This document shows, piece after piece, positions 1 to 8,590 of a stretch of 64,000 nt of DNA (within the stretch, counting starts at the first letter, position 1; the number at the start of each line of letters is the position of its first letter). A program made the translations under genes and the position numbers. Origin of the DNA: Mycolicibacterium lutetiense. GTDB lineage: Bacteria > Actinomycetota > Actinomycetes > Mycobacteriales > Mycobacteriaceae. The notes below the pieces were generated by a model. It was not told the origin of the DNA, did no database searches, and saw nothing but the letters and a program-made list of their open reading frames with translations. The DNA is taken from the NCBI RefSeq assembly GCF_017876775.1, contig NZ_JAGIOP010000001.1, positions 1,178,001-1,242,000 of the forward strand, read 5' to 3'.

Positions 1-2270
1 GTGACGGCAACCGTCGCCGTCGCCGCCGGCGTCGGCGCAAGTCCGGCTCCGGTGACGGTGACGACTCGAGCTCACCGGATGACCCGCCCAACACCGTCGT
101 GCACGAGCGTCCGTCCCGGCCCGAACGTTCGGGCCGGAGCAGCGATGACTCGGAGATCCAGGGGATCAGCGGATCGACCCGCCTGGAGGCCAAGCGTCAG
201 CGCCGCCGCGATGGCCGTGACGCCGGCCGTCGTCGTCCCCCCATCCTGAGCGAGGCCGAGTTCCTGGCCCGCCGCGAGGCCGTCGAACGCACCATGATCG
301 TGCGCGACAAGGTCCGCACCGAGCCGCCGCATCAAGGTGCCCGCTACACGCAGATCGCCGTGCTGGAAGACGGCGTCCTCGTCGAGCATTTTGTGACGTC
401 AGCGGCATCCGCCAGTCTGGTCGGCAACATCTACCTCGGCATCGTGCAGAACGTGCTGCCGTCGATGGAGGCCGCCTTCGTCGACATCGGCCGCGGTCGT
501 AACGGTGTGCTCTACGCCGGTGAGGTGAACTGGGAGGCTGCCGGCCTCGGCGGGTCGAACCGCAAGATCGAACAGGCCCTCAAGCCGGGGGACTATGTCG
601 TCGTCCAGGTCAGCAAGGATCCGGTCGGGCACAAGGGCGCCCGGCTCACCACGCAGGTGTCGCTGGCCGGCCGCTACCTGGTCTACGTGCCGGGCGCATC
701 GTCGACCGGCATCAGCCGCAAGCTGCCCGACACCGAACGCCAGCGGCTCAAGGAGATCCTCAAAGAGGTTGTTCCGGCCGATGCCGGAGTGATCATCCGC
801 ACCGCGTCGGAGGGCGTCAAAGCCGAGGACATCCGATCCGACGTCGAGCGGCTGCAGCAGCGCTGGACCGAGATCGACGCCAAGGGCGCCGCGGTCAGCG
901 CGAAGAAGGCCGGCGCGGCCGTCGCCCTCTACGAAGAGCCCGATGTTCTGGTCAAGGTCATCCGTGACCTGTTCAACGAGGACTTCTCCGGCCTGATCGT
1001 CTCCGGTGACGAAGCCTGGGACACGATCAACGCCTACGTCAACACCGTTGCGCCTGACCTCATGGGCCGGCTCACGAAGTACGAACCCGCCGGTGGCGCC
1101 GACGCGCCCGACGTGTTCGCCGTACACCGCGTCGACGAGCAGCTGGCCAAGGCGCTGGACCGCAAGGTGTGGCTGCCTTCGGGTGGAACCCTGGTGATCG
1201 ACCGCACCGAGGCGATGACCGTCGTCGACGTCAACACCGGCAAGTTCACCGGCGCCGGCGGCAACCTAGAGCAGACCGTCACCCGCAACAACCTGGAAGC
1301 TGCCGAGGAGGTCGTGCGGCAACTGCGCTTGCGTGACATCGGCGGCATCGTGGTCATCGACTTCATCGACATGGTCCTCGAATCGAACCGGGATCTCGTG
1401 CTGCGCAGGCTGACCGAGGCCCTGGGCCGGGACCGCACGCGGCACCAGGTGTCCGAGGTGACCTCACTGGGCCTCGTGCAGCTGACCCGAAAGAAGTTGG
1501 GTACCGGTCTGATCGAGGCATTCTCGACAACGTGCACGCACTGCGCCGGCCGCGGCATCGTGCTGCATGGTGACCCGGTCGATACGGCTTCGTCGTCGAA
1601 CACCGGCCGTAAGGCCGAATCCAGTGGCGGCGGTAGCAGCAGCAGCAGCGGCAGCGGCAGCAGTCGACGCAGCAAGCGGGGCAAGCGCGGCAACGCCCGT
1701 CCGGAGCCCGAAGAGGCGCCGGTCGTCAAGGTGCCCGACCATCCGGTCGGTGAGCACCCGATGTTCAAGGCCATGGCTGCGGCGAGCGACCGCCACGACG
1801 AAGACCCCGAAGGTCACGAGGACATTGACGAGCACGAGCACGGCGTCGAGCACACCGAGGCCGAGGGCGACGAGCAGGTGACTCCCGAGGACTCGGGCGT
1901 AACCGAGGATTCTCCCGACGGCGTTTTCGACATGCAGGACGCCGAGGAGTCCGACGAATCTGATGAGGAATCAGAAGAGGACTTGGACGAGGACGAAGAC
2001 GAGATCGACCTCGATGACGAGGACCTCGATGACGACGACGAGGACCTCGACGACGACTCGGACGATGACTCAGACGAGGACGACGAATCCGACGATGACG
2101 ACTCGGACGAGGATGACTCGGACGAGGACGAGGAGTGCGACGACTCTGACGAGTCTGAAGACGACGTCTACCAGGCTCCCGAGCCCGTGGTAGCGGAGGT
2201 GGCACCCAGCCGCGGCCGTATTCGTCGACGTGCCGCAGCCAGGCCCGCAGGGCCGCCACGCCAGGACTAG
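1..2270 (+). CDS. rne: Ribonuclease E/G, 3' part (5' end outside window)
   Basis: RNase E/G family endoribonuclease for mRNA decay and rRNA processing in the cytoplasm. The open frame starts at base 3 and runs to the TAG at 2268-2270, so about 755 C-terminal residues are visible and the start lies upstream. An Arg-rich stretch opens the window, followed by an S1-type segment near 418-540. The two metal-binding aspartates of the DNase I-like domain lie in TVVDVNTGKF (near 1222) and VVIDFIDM (near 1351). The zinc-link motif CTHCAGRG lies near 1531. After a Ser/Gly linker (about 1620-1680) the tail from about 1790 to 2170 is almost entirely Asp, Glu and Ser. A basic and then acidic disordered flank around the catalytic core is usual in actinobacterial RNase E. 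Upstream of rplU-rpmA, as in M. tuberculosis (Rv2444c). Confidence 0.95.
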   Translation, partial: DGNRRRRRRRRRKSGSGDGDDSSSPDDPPNTVVHERPSRPERSGRSSDDSEIQGISGSTRLEAKRQRRRDGRDAGRRRPPILSEAEFLARREAVERTMIVRDKVRTEPPHQGARYTQIAVLEDGVLVEHFVTSAASASLVGNIYLGIVQNVLPSMEAAFVDIGRGRNGVLYAGEVNWEAAGLGGSNRKIEQALKPGDYVVVQVSKDPVGHKGARLTTQVSLAGRYLVYVPGASSTGISRKLPDTERQRLKEILKEVVPADAGVIIRTASEGVKAEDIRSDVERLQQRWTEIDAKGAAVSAKKAGAAVALYEEPDVLVKVIRDLFNEDFSGLIVSGDEAWDTINAYVNTVAPDLMGRLTKYEPAGGADAPDVFAVHRVDEQLAKALDRKVWLPSGGTLVIDRTEAMTVVDVNTGKFTGAGGNLEQTVTRNNLEAAEEVVRQLRLRDIGGIVVIDFIDMVLESNRDLVLRRLTEALGRDRTRHQVSEVTSLGLVQLTRKKLGTGLIEAFSTTCTHCAGRGIVLHGDPVDTASSSNTGRKAESSGGGSSSSSGSGSSRRSKRGKRGNARPEPEEAPVVKVPDHPVGEHPMFKAMAAASDRHDEDPEGHEDIDEHEHGVEHTEAEGDEQVTPEDSGVTEDSPDGVFDMQDAEESDESDEESEEDLDEDEDEIDLDDEDLDDDDEDLDDDSDDDSDEDDESDDDDSDEDDSDEDEECDDSDESEDDVYQAPEPVVAEVAPSRGRIRRRAAARPAGPPRQD

Positions 2271-2293
2271 AGGGCGGTTTGACCCTCTACCCG

Positions 2294-2315
2294 CTGGTCA
2301 AGTACCCTTGACCAG
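2294..2315 (+). terminator. Perfect 9-bp hairpin between rne and rplU
   Basis: CTGGTCAAG (2294-2302) and CTTGACCAG (2307-2315) are exact reverse complements around a 4-base loop. There is no U run after it, so termination of rne transcription is only a suggestion. The right arm overlaps the predicted -35 element of the rplU promoter. Confidence 0.45.
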
Positions 2316-2337
2316 TTGTCTCCAGTGCCTGTAATAG
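2308..2337 (+). promoter_or_regulatory. Putative rplU-rpmA promoter
   Basis: TTGACC (2308-2313) and TAATAG (2332-2337), 18 bases apart, resemble a SigA-type promoter. It would give a leader of about 90 bases before rplU. Predicted from pattern only. Confidence 0.45.
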
Positions 2338-2435
2338 TCGCAGGCCGGTGACGGCGGGACATCCCGCCACCCAAGACCCGCGCACGCACCGACCGGTAGC
2401 GCGCGCCCGCAGAGAGCAGCAGAGCAGAGGACACG

Positions 2436-2747
2436 ATGGCGACATACGCAATCGTCAAGACCGGCGGCAAGCAGTACAAGGTTGCCGTCGGTGACGTGGT
2501 GAAGGTTGAGAAGCTCGAGACTGAGCCTGGCGCATCGGTATCGCTGCCTGTCGCCCTGGTGGTCGACGGCGCCAAGGTCACCAGCAAGGCTGATGACCTG
2601 GCCAAGGTCGCCGTGACGGGCGAGGTGCTGGAGCACACCAAGGGTCCCAAGATCCGCATCCACAAGTTCAAGAACAAGACCGGCTACCACAAGCGCCAGG
2701 GGCACCGTCAGCAGCTGACCGTGCTCAAGGTCACCGGTATCAAGTAG
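2436..2747 (+). CDS. rplU: 50S ribosomal protein L21
   Basis: Structural protein of the large ribosomal subunit that contacts 23S rRNA. The 103-residue length is normal for L21. The N-terminus [20 protein letters not shown] and the C-terminal signature [10 protein letters not shown] are characteristic. The ATG at 2436 follows a purine-rich stretch (AGAGGA). rpmA begins 15 bases downstream, so the two are certainly co-transcribed, as L21 and L27 are in most bacteria. Corresponds to Rv2442c. Confidence 0.98.
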   Translation: MATYAIVKTGGKQYKVAVGDVVKVEKLETEPGASVSLPVALVVDGAKVTSKADDLAKVAVTGEVLEHTKGPKIRIHKFKNKTGYHKRQGHRQQLTVLKVTGIK

Positions 2748-2762
2748 CAAGGGAGCGATCTA

Positions 2763-3029
2763 ATGGCACACAAAAAGGGCGCTTCCAGCTCGCGCAACGG
2801 TCGCGATTCCGCAGCGCAGCGGCTCGGCGTCAAGCGTTTCGGTGGTCAGGTCGTCAAGGCCGGCGAGATTCTCGTCCGCCAGCGCGGCACCCACTTCCAC
2901 CCCGGCGTGAACGTCGGCCGTGGCGGCGATGACACGCTGTTCGCCTTGGCCCCCGGCGCCGTGGAGTTTGGCTCCAAGCGTGGCCGCAAGAACGTGAACA
3001 TCGTTCCTGTGCCGCGCCCGGAGGCCTGA
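2763..3029 (+). CDS. rpmA: 50S ribosomal protein L27
   Basis: L27 sits at the peptidyl-transferase centre of the ribosome. The 88-residue product begins [16 protein letters not shown] and contains [20 protein letters not shown] and GTHFHPG, all hallmarks of the family. There is no N-terminal extension of the kind that needs processing in Firmicutes. An AAGGGAG Shine-Dalgarno precedes the ATG. Second gene of the rplU operon. Confidence 0.98.
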   Translation: MAHKKGASSSRNGRDSAAQRLGVKRFGGQVVKAGEILVRQRGTHFHPGVNVGRGGDDTLFALAPGAVEFGSKRGRKNVNIVPVPRPEA

Positions 3030-3041
3030 AACTTAGAGGAT

Positions 3042-3110
3042 TCTCCGCGAATGTGAAGCAGCTGCGAGTTCTCGATCGAACTTTCGCGATAGCTTCACAT
3101 TCGACGGAGA
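3042..3110 (+). promoter_or_regulatory. Long nested stem-loop covering the obgE Shine-Dalgarno
   Basis: TCTCCG (3042-3047) and GAATGTGAAGC (3049-3059) pair with GCTTCACATTC (3092-3102) and CGGAGA (3105-3110). This is a 17-pair stem with a small asymmetry. The loop carries a second hairpin, AGTTC (3067-3071) with GAACT (3078-3082). The last arm, CGGAGA, contains the start of the obgE ribosome-binding site GGAGAGGA, so folding would hide it. It could also act as a processing or attenuation site between rpmA and obgE. Confidence 0.6.
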
Positions 3111-3119
3111 GGATGTCCG

Positions 3120-4568
3120 ATGCCCCGGTTTGTCGACCGCGTCGTCATTCACACGCGTGCAGGCAACGGTGGCCACGGCTGCGCGTCGGTGCACCGAGAG
3201 AAATTCAAACCCCTCGGTGGGCCCGACGGCGGTAACGGTGGTCGTGGCGGCAGCATCGTGCTCGTCGTGGATCCGCAGGTGCACACCCTGCTGGACTTCC
3301 ATTTCCATCCGCACGTCGACGCCCCCTCCGGCAAGCCGGGTGCGGGCAGCAATCGTGACGGTGCCACCGGCGACGATCTGATCGTGCGCGTGCCGGACGG
3401 CACGGTGGTGCTCGATGAGAACGGCCGGATGCTGGCCGACCTGGTCGGTGCCGGTACCCGGTTCGAAGCTGCGCAGGGTGGTCGAGGCGGTCTCGGTAAC
3501 GCCGCACTGGCTTCCCGGGCCCGCAAGGCCCCCGGCTTCGCGCTCCTCGGTGAGAAGGGGCAGGCCCGTGATCTCACGCTGGAACTCAAGACCGTTGCCG
3601 ATGTCGGCCTGATCGGGTTCCCGTCGGCGGGCAAATCGTCTCTGGTGTCGACCATCTCGGCGGCCAAGCCCAAGATCGCCGACTATCCGTTCACCACTCT
3701 GGTGCCCAACCTGGGCGTGGTGTCGGCCGGCGACAACACTTTCACCGTCGCCGACGTTCCCGGTTTGATCCCCGGCGCATCCGAGGGCCGGGGTCTCGGC
3801 CTGGAATTCCTTCGGCACCTTGAGCGCTGCGCGGTGCTCGTGCATGTCGTGGACTGCGCCACAATGGAACCCGGCCGTGACCCGATCTCCGACATCGAGG
3901 CGCTGGAGGCCGAACTCGCGGCCTACACCCCGACCCTGCAAGGCGATTCCACGCTGGGCGACCTGGCGTCGCGGCCACGTGCGGTGGTGCTCAACAAGAT
4001 CGACGTTCCCGACGCTCGGGAGTTGGCCGACTTCGTGCGGGAAGAGGTGCAGTCCCAGTTCGGCTGGCCGGTGTACGAGATCTCGACAGTCAGCCGTGAT
4101 GGTTTGCGACCGTTGATCTTTGCACTGTGGGAGATGGTGAAGGCGTATCGCGATGCGCAGCCTGAGGCGGTGCCCAGGCGTCCGGTGATCCGGCCGATCG
4201 CCATCGACGAGAGCGGATTCACCGTGGAATCGGACGGATCCGGTGGATTTTTGGTGCGCGGTACCCGTCCCGAGCGCTGGATCGCCCAGACCGACTTCGG
4301 CAACGATGAGGCCGTCGGCTACCTCGGTGACCGGTTGGCGCGGTTGGGCGTCGAGGATGCGTTGTTCAAGAACGGCGCCAAGCCCGGCTGCGCCGTGACC
4401 ATCGGCGACATGACCTTCGACTGGGAACCGCAGACCCCGGCCGGCATCGATATGCCGCTGACCGGTCGAGGTACTGACATCCGGCTCGAACAGACCGACC
4501 GGACCGGTGCCTCCGAACGCAAGGCCGCACGGCGCGAACGGCGCCAGCCCGGGAGCGAAGACGAGTGA
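3120..4568 (+). CDS. obgE: Obg-family GTPase (ObgE/CgtA)
   Basis: Essential ribosome-associated GTPase with roles in 50S assembly and growth control. The 482-residue protein has the glycine-rich Obg fold at the N-terminus (about 1-158), with runs such as GGNGGRGG. A GTPase domain follows with G1 [10 protein letters not shown]3 DVPGLI and G4 NKID. The C-terminal OCT domain (about 345-430) is present, then a basic tail. The start ATG follows GGAGAGGA, which is part of a strong upstream hairpin. The stop overlaps the proB GTG by four bases, which suggests translational coupling. Corresponds to Rv2440c. Confidence 0.97.
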   Translation: MPRFVDRVVIHTRAGNGGHGCASVHREKFKPLGGPDGGNGGRGGSIVLVVDPQVHTLLDFHFHPHVDAPSGKPGAGSNRDGATGDDLIVRVPDGTVVLDENGRMLADLVGAGTRFEAAQGGRGGLGNAALASRARKAPGFALLGEKGQARDLTLELKTVADVGLIGFPSAGKSSLVSTISAAKPKIADYPFTTLVPNLGVVSAGDNTFTVADVPGLIPGASEGRGLGLEFLRHLERCAVLVHVVDCATMEPGRDPISDIEALEAELAAYTPTLQGDSTLGDLASRPRAVVLNKIDVPDARELADFVREEVQSQFGWPVYEISTVSRDGLRPLIFALWEMVKAYRDAQPEAVPRRPVIRPIAIDESGFTVESDGSGGFLVRGTRPERWIAQTDFGNDEAVGYLGDRLARLGVEDALFKNGAKPGCAVTIGDMTFDWEPQTPAGIDMPLTGRGTDIRLEQTDRTGASERKAARRERRQPGSEDE

Positions 4569-5686
4569 CCGGTGCAGGCTCGACGCGTTCCGCACACCGG
4601 GAAGCGATTCGGACCGCACGCAGTGTCGTCGTCAAGATCGGCACCACTGCGCTGACCACTCCGTCCGGGGTGTTTGACGCCGGACGGCTCGCTGTCCTGG
4701 TCGAGGCCATCGAAGGCCGGATGCGCGCCGGCTCTGATCTGGTGATCGTGTCCTCCGGCGCCATTGCCGCGGGAATCGAACCGCTCGGACTGTCCAAGCG
4801 CCCAACGGATCTGGCTACCAAGCAGGCGGCGGCTAGCGTCGGGCAGGTAGCTCTGGTCAACGCCTGGAGTTCGGCCTTCGCCGTCTACAACCGCACGGTC
4901 GGGCAGGTACTGCTGACCGCCCATGACATTGCGATGCGGGTGCAGCACAACAACGCTCAACGCACGCTGGACCGGTTGCGTGCCCTGCACGCGGTCGCGA
5001 TCGTCAACGAGAACGACACGGTGGCCACCAATGAGATCAGGTTCGGCGACAACGACCGGCTTTCGGCGCTGGTGGCCCAGCTGGTCGGTGCCGACGCACT
5101 AATCCTGCTGTCCGACATCGACGGCCTGTATGACTCTGATCCCCGAAAAGGGAACGCGCGCTTCATTCCTGAGGTTGGTGCGCAGGGGGATCTCGACGGG
5201 GTGGTGGCCGGAGGTGGTAGCCACCTGGGTACCGGCGGCATGGCCTCGAAGCTGTCCTCTGCACTGCTGGCCGCCGATGCCGGGGTGCCGGTGCTGTTGG
5301 CCGCCGCGGCGGATGCCGGTGCGGCGCTCAGCGATGCCTCGGTCGGCACCGTGTTCGCACCGCGTCCCGAGCGGATGTCGGCGCGGCGGTTCTGGGTTCG
5401 CCACGCCGCGGAGTCGCACGGGGCGCTGACCCTCGACGACGGTGCGGTGCGCGCGGTCGTCCAGCAGCGGCGCTCACTGCTGCCTGCCGGGATCACCGAG
5501 GTCACCGGCCACTTCCACGGCGGCGATGTGGTGGATCTGAGGGCGCTTGACGGGCAAACCGTCGCGCGGGGCGTGGTGGCCTACGAGGCTTCGGAGTTGG
5601 CCGCGATCATCGGCCGTTCGACGCCGGATCTGCCGGCCGAACTGCGCCGCCCCGCCGTTCACGCCGACGATCTGGTCGCTACCTAG
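4565..5686 (+). CDS. proB: Glutamate 5-kinase
   Basis: Phosphorylates L-glutamate in the first step of proline synthesis; the next enzyme, ProA, is encoded about 10.5 kb downstream. The 373-residue product has the amino-acid kinase core ([10 protein letters not shown] near residue 20, [27 protein letters not shown]) and a C-terminal PUA domain from about 280. The GTG start overlaps the obgE stop (GTGA). A long hairpin follows the stop. Corresponds to Rv2439c. Confidence 0.96.
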   Translation: MTGAGSTRSAHREAIRTARSVVVKIGTTALTTPSGVFDAGRLAVLVEAIEGRMRAGSDLVIVSSGAIAAGIEPLGLSKRPTDLATKQAAASVGQVALVNAWSSAFAVYNRTVGQVLLTAHDIAMRVQHNNAQRTLDRLRALHAVAIVNENDTVATNEIRFGDNDRLSALVAQLVGADALILLSDIDGLYDSDPRKGNARFIPEVGAQGDLDGVVAGGGSHLGTGGMASKLSSALLAADAGVPVLLAAAADAGAALSDASVGTVFAPRPERMSARRFWVRHAAESHGALTLDDGAVRAVVQQRRSLLPAGITEVTGHFHGGDVVDLRALDGQTVARGVVAYEASELAAIIGRSTPDLPAELRRPAVHADDLVAT

Positions 5687-5687
5687 C

Positions 5688-5736
5688 GATTTGTGCACCT
5701 CCGGTAACGCTGACCGTTACGCGCGGTGCACAAATC
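5688..5736. terminator. Nested stem-loop between convergent proB and tetR
   Basis: GATTTGTGCACC (5688-5699) pairs perfectly with GGTGCACAAATC (5725-5736). Inside, GTAACG (5704-5709) pairs with CGTTAC (5715-5720). It lies between two convergent genes and overlaps the stop codon of the TetR gene. It is best read as a bidirectional terminator, although a U tract is lacking. Confidence 0.65.
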
Positions 5737-6370
5737 ACAGCTTGGGGGACTCCAGATACAGCGCACCCCAGACGATCTGGGTGATCGTGTCGGCCAACTC
5801 GGCATCGTAGGACGCCGGGTGTGACGGCAGATTCTGATGGCAGGACCGTTCCACCATCCACGTCAACGTGCTGGCGGTGGCGGCGGCAGGCAGTTGCGGC
5901 CGGATCGACCCGTCGGATTGGCCGTCCTCGATCACCTTGGTGAGTTGATCGGAGATCCCGGCCAGCAGTTCCCGGTAGGTCTGTGCGACGAGTGGGTCAT
6001 AGCTCGACATCTCGGTGAGTGCGATCAACACGGGTTGGTGGCGCCGATAGCTCGCGACGATGCCCGACATGGCGGAATGGGCGTCGGCGGGGTCGCGGCG
6101 TCCGGCGACGCTCCACCACTGTTGGGCAGCCTGGGTCAGATCACCGAACACCTGGGTGGCCAGCCGGCGCAGCAGATGGCCCTTGTCCTCGAAATAGATA
6201 TAGAAACTGGCCCGGGAGATCCCGGCCGCGGTGGCGAGTTTGTCCACGCTGAGCTCGGTGAAGCTGGTGCCGTCGGCCATCAGCCGGTCGGTGGCGTCGA
6301 GCAGTTGGCGTTCGATCCGCTCGCGGCGTTCCTCCCGCTTGGCCTGCGGTTTTCGCGTTACCGATGGCAT
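5735..6370 (-). CDS. TetR-family transcriptional regulator
   Basis: A 211-residue repressor-type protein. The N-terminal helix-turn-helix spans about residues 15-65 and includes the conserved DKLATAAGISRASFYIYFEDKG stretch. The ligand-binding C-terminal half is divergent, as expected for TetR. The gene is transcribed away from a cytochrome P450 gene. A 17-bp perfect inverted repeat in the 66-bp gap between the two starts is the obvious operator, so the protein probably controls itself and the P450. The inducer is unknown. No counterpart lies at this position in M. tuberculosis, so it is accessory. Confidence 0.9.
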   Translation of the reverse strand: MPSVTRKPQAKREERRERIERQLLDATDRLMADGTSFTELSVDKLATAAGISRASFYIYFEDKGHLLRRLATQVFGDLTQAAQQWWSVAGRRDPADAHSAMSGIVASYRRHQPVLIALTEMSSYDPLVAQTYRELLAGISDQLTKVIEDGQSDGSIRPQLPAAATASTLTWMVERSCHQNLPSHPASYDAELADTITQIVWGALYLESPKL

Positions 6371-6403
6371 GACCTCAGGGTATCCGCTTTCGCCACACCT
6401 TGA

Positions 6404-6420
6404 CTAGACATAGTGTCTAG
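6404..6420. promoter_or_regulatory. Predicted TetR operator
   Basis: CTAGACA (6404-6410), TAG, TGTCTAG (6414-6420) form a perfect 7-bp inverted repeat. It lies between the divergent tetR (start 6370) and P450 (start 6437) genes. It contains a possible -10 element, TAGTGT, reading toward the P450. Confidence 0.7.
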
Positions 6421-6436
6421 ACTTATTGTCACCAAC

Positions 6437-7723
6437 ATGACTGTGTCGCCCATCACATCAGCCCCTTCGTGGCCTTCCACCGCACGCCCCTACGACCCGA
6501 TCGACCTGTCGTCGCGGAAGTTCTGGGCCACCACGGCCGCCGATCGTGAGGTCACGTTCGCCGAACTGCGCACCTCCCGCCCGGTCAGCTGGCATCCGCC
6601 CGTCGAGGACGCCCTCATGAAGGATCCCGACGATCGCGGGTTCTGGGCGGTGACCCGGCACGCCGACATCGTGGCGGTCAGCCGTGACAGCGAGACATTC
6701 CTGTCGGGCAAAGGGGTGCTGTTCGAATCCGTTCCCGAAGAGCTGCTCGAGGCGTCACAGTCCTTCCTGGCGATGGACGCGCCGCGACACACGCTGATCC
6801 GCAAACTGGTCCACGCCGCGTTCACGCCCCGGCAGGTGGCCCGCATCGAAGACTCGATCAAGGAGAACGCACGCGACATCGTGGCCGAGCTCAAGGAAGT
6901 CGGCAGCGGGGTGGACTTCGTCGACCAGTGCGCCAAGGAACTGCCCATCCGCACGCTGTCGGACATGGTCGGGATTCCCGAGTCCGAACGCCAGCGGGTG
7001 GCCCATGCCGCGGACGCGCTGGTGTCCTGGGCCGACCCGGTCTATCTGGCCGGGCGCAACCCGCTGGAGGTGCTGCTGCAGAACCAGATGTGCCTGCATC
7101 AGGTGGCGAATGCGCTTGCCGCAGAACGCAGGGAGAATCCGGGCAATGATCTGATCAGCGCGCTGGTGCACGCCGAGGTCGACGGGGACCGGCTCACGGA
7201 TGCCGAGGTGGCGGCGTTCTTCGTCCTGCTGGCGGTGGCGGGCAACGACACCACCCGCCAGACCACCAGCCACGCGCTCAAGGCGCTCACCGACCACCCT
7301 GACCAGAGGGACTGGCTGATGGCGGCTTTCGATGATCGGATCGGCGGCGCCGTGGAAGAGTTCGTCCGGTGGGCCAGCCCGGTGATGACCTTCCGCCGCA
7401 CCGCTGCGGTCGATACCGAACTGGGTGGGCAGCAGATCGCGGCGGGGGAGAAGGTGGTGATGTTCTATGCATCGGGCAACTGGGACGCCGATGTGTTCGA
7501 CCGGCCCGAGGTCTTCGACCTGAGCCGAAAGCCCAATCCACACCTCGGTTTCGGCGGCGGCGGACGGCACTTCTGCCTGGGCGCGCATGTCGCCCGGACG
7601 CAACTGCGGGCCATCTTCGGTGAGCTGCTGCATCAACTGCCCGACATCGCCGCCGGCGAACCGGCCTACCTGGAGGGCAATTTCGTGCACGCTATCCGGT
7701 CGATGCCGTGCACGTTCTCCTGA
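6437..7723 (+). CDS. Cytochrome P450 monooxygenase
   Basis: Soluble bacterial P450 of about 428 residues. Visible signatures are the I-helix AGNDTTRQTT, the K-helix ExxR (EFVRWASP) and the heme loop FGGGGRHFCLG with the axial Cys. The TRHADIVAVSRD region and overall length fit the CYP families that act on sterol side chains, fatty acids or terpenes in mycobacteria (CYP125/124/142-like in general appearance), but the substrate cannot be fixed from sequence alone. I place the start at the ATG at 6437, because an upstream in-frame GTG at 6413 lies within the operator. Electrons would come from a ferredoxin and reductase not encoded here. The 3' end overlaps the convergent sirtuin gene by 32 bases. 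Confidence 0.92.
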   Translation: MTVSPITSAPSWPSTARPYDPIDLSSRKFWATTAADREVTFAELRTSRPVSWHPPVEDALMKDPDDRGFWAVTRHADIVAVSRDSETFLSGKGVLFESVPEELLEASQSFLAMDAPRHTLIRKLVHAAFTPRQVARIEDSIKENARDIVAELKEVGSGVDFVDQCAKELPIRTLSDMVGIPESERQRVAHAADALVSWADPVYLAGRNPLEVLLQNQMCLHQVANALAAERRENPGNDLISALVHAEVDGDRLTDAEVAAFFVLLAVAGNDTTRQTTSHALKALTDHPDQRDWLMAAFDDRIGGAVEEFVRWASPVMTFRRTAAVDTELGGQQIAAGEKVVMFYASGNWDADVFDRPEVFDLSRKPNPHLGFGGGGRHFCLGAHVARTQLRAIFGELLHQLPDIAAGEPAYLEGNFVHAIRSMPCTFS

Positions 7724-8534
7724 GTTCACCGGCCAGCAGGACCAGCATCTCCGAACAGCCCGTCTCGACCTTGACGGTGGCCAGGTCGTCGCCGCGGGTA
7801 GGTCCGCGGTTGATGATCCCCACCGGGATACCGTGTGCGGCCGCGTGCCGGACGAACCGGTATCCGGAGTACACGGTCAGCGAGGACCCCGCTACCAGGA
7901 GTGCATCGGCGTCGTCGATCATCGAATACGCCTGATCGACACGGGGTTTGGGGACACTCTCGCCGAAGTAGACGATGTCGGGTTTGAGCATGCCCGCACA
8001 GGCCGGGCAGTCCATGACGACGAACGAGTCCGTCTCGGTGACCACGGCGTCGGCGTCGGGTGCCACCGCGATGCCGCCGACCGACTCGGCGCGTTCGAGG
8101 AAGCCGGGGTTGGCTGCCTCCAGTGCGGCGGCCAGCTCGTCGCGAGCCATCGTCGTGCCACAATCCAGGCAGACCACCCGGGCGTAGGTGCCGTGCAGGT
8201 TGACCACCGATCGGCTACCCGCCTTACTGTGCAGGAGATCGACGTTCTGGGTGATCAGTCCGTTCACCACACCGGCGGATTCCAGCGTGGCGAGGGCACG
8301 ATGCCCGGCATTGGGCATGGTTTCGTCCATGTGGCGCCAGCCGACGTGATTGCGGGCCCAGTACCGCTGGCGGAACTCCGGATCGGTGGTGAACTGCCGG
8401 ATCGTCATCGGGTTGCTCGGCGGGGAGTCCGGGCCGCGGTAGTCGGGGATGCCCGAATCGGTCGACATGCCGGCGCCGGTCAGCACCGCGACACGGCGTC
8501 CCTGCAGCAGGGCGACGAGTTCGGGGGCATCCAC
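7692..8534 (-). CDS. NAD-dependent protein deacylase, sirtuin family
   Basis: Sir2-family enzyme of 280 residues that removes acyl groups from lysines using NAD. Motifs in order: GAGMSTDSGIPDYRG near the N-terminus, TQNVDLLH, the catalytic-His block VNLHGTY, and two Cys pairs for structural zinc (CLDC, CPAC). Later come GSSLTVYSGYRF and IINRGPTRGDDLA of the NAD pocket. I chose the GTG at 8534 (MDAPELVALLQ...) because upstream sequence in the frame is low-complexity. M. tuberculosis has a sirtuin elsewhere (Rv1151c). The proximity of NadE is suggestive, but the two are not in one operon. Confidence 0.93.
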   Translation of the reverse strand: MDAPELVALLQGRRVAVLTGAGMSTDSGIPDYRGPDSPPSNPMTIRQFTTDPEFRQRYWARNHVGWRHMDETMPNAGHRALATLESAGVVNGLITQNVDLLHSKAGSRSVVNLHGTYARVVCLDCGTTMARDELAAALEAANPGFLERAESVGGIAVAPDADAVVTETDSFVVMDCPACAGMLKPDIVYFGESVPKPRVDQAYSMIDDADALLVAGSSLTVYSGYRFVRHAAAHGIPVGIINRGPTRGDDLATVKVETGCSEMLVLLAGELRRTCTASTG

Positions 8535-8590
8535 GCATCCAGGGTAGATCGGTGGGAAAAAGCGTTTGCCTCCCGTGGCAGGGTGACGGG

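Noticed and set aside
1790..2170. Repeated GAC/GAG/GAT pattern resembling a tandem repeat
   Set aside because: It is the coding sequence of the acidic tail of RNase E; the codons vary and no fixed unit repeats.
3033..4619. A 528-codon minus-strand frame opposite obgE
   Set aside because: Antisense shadow of obgE with low-complexity composition.
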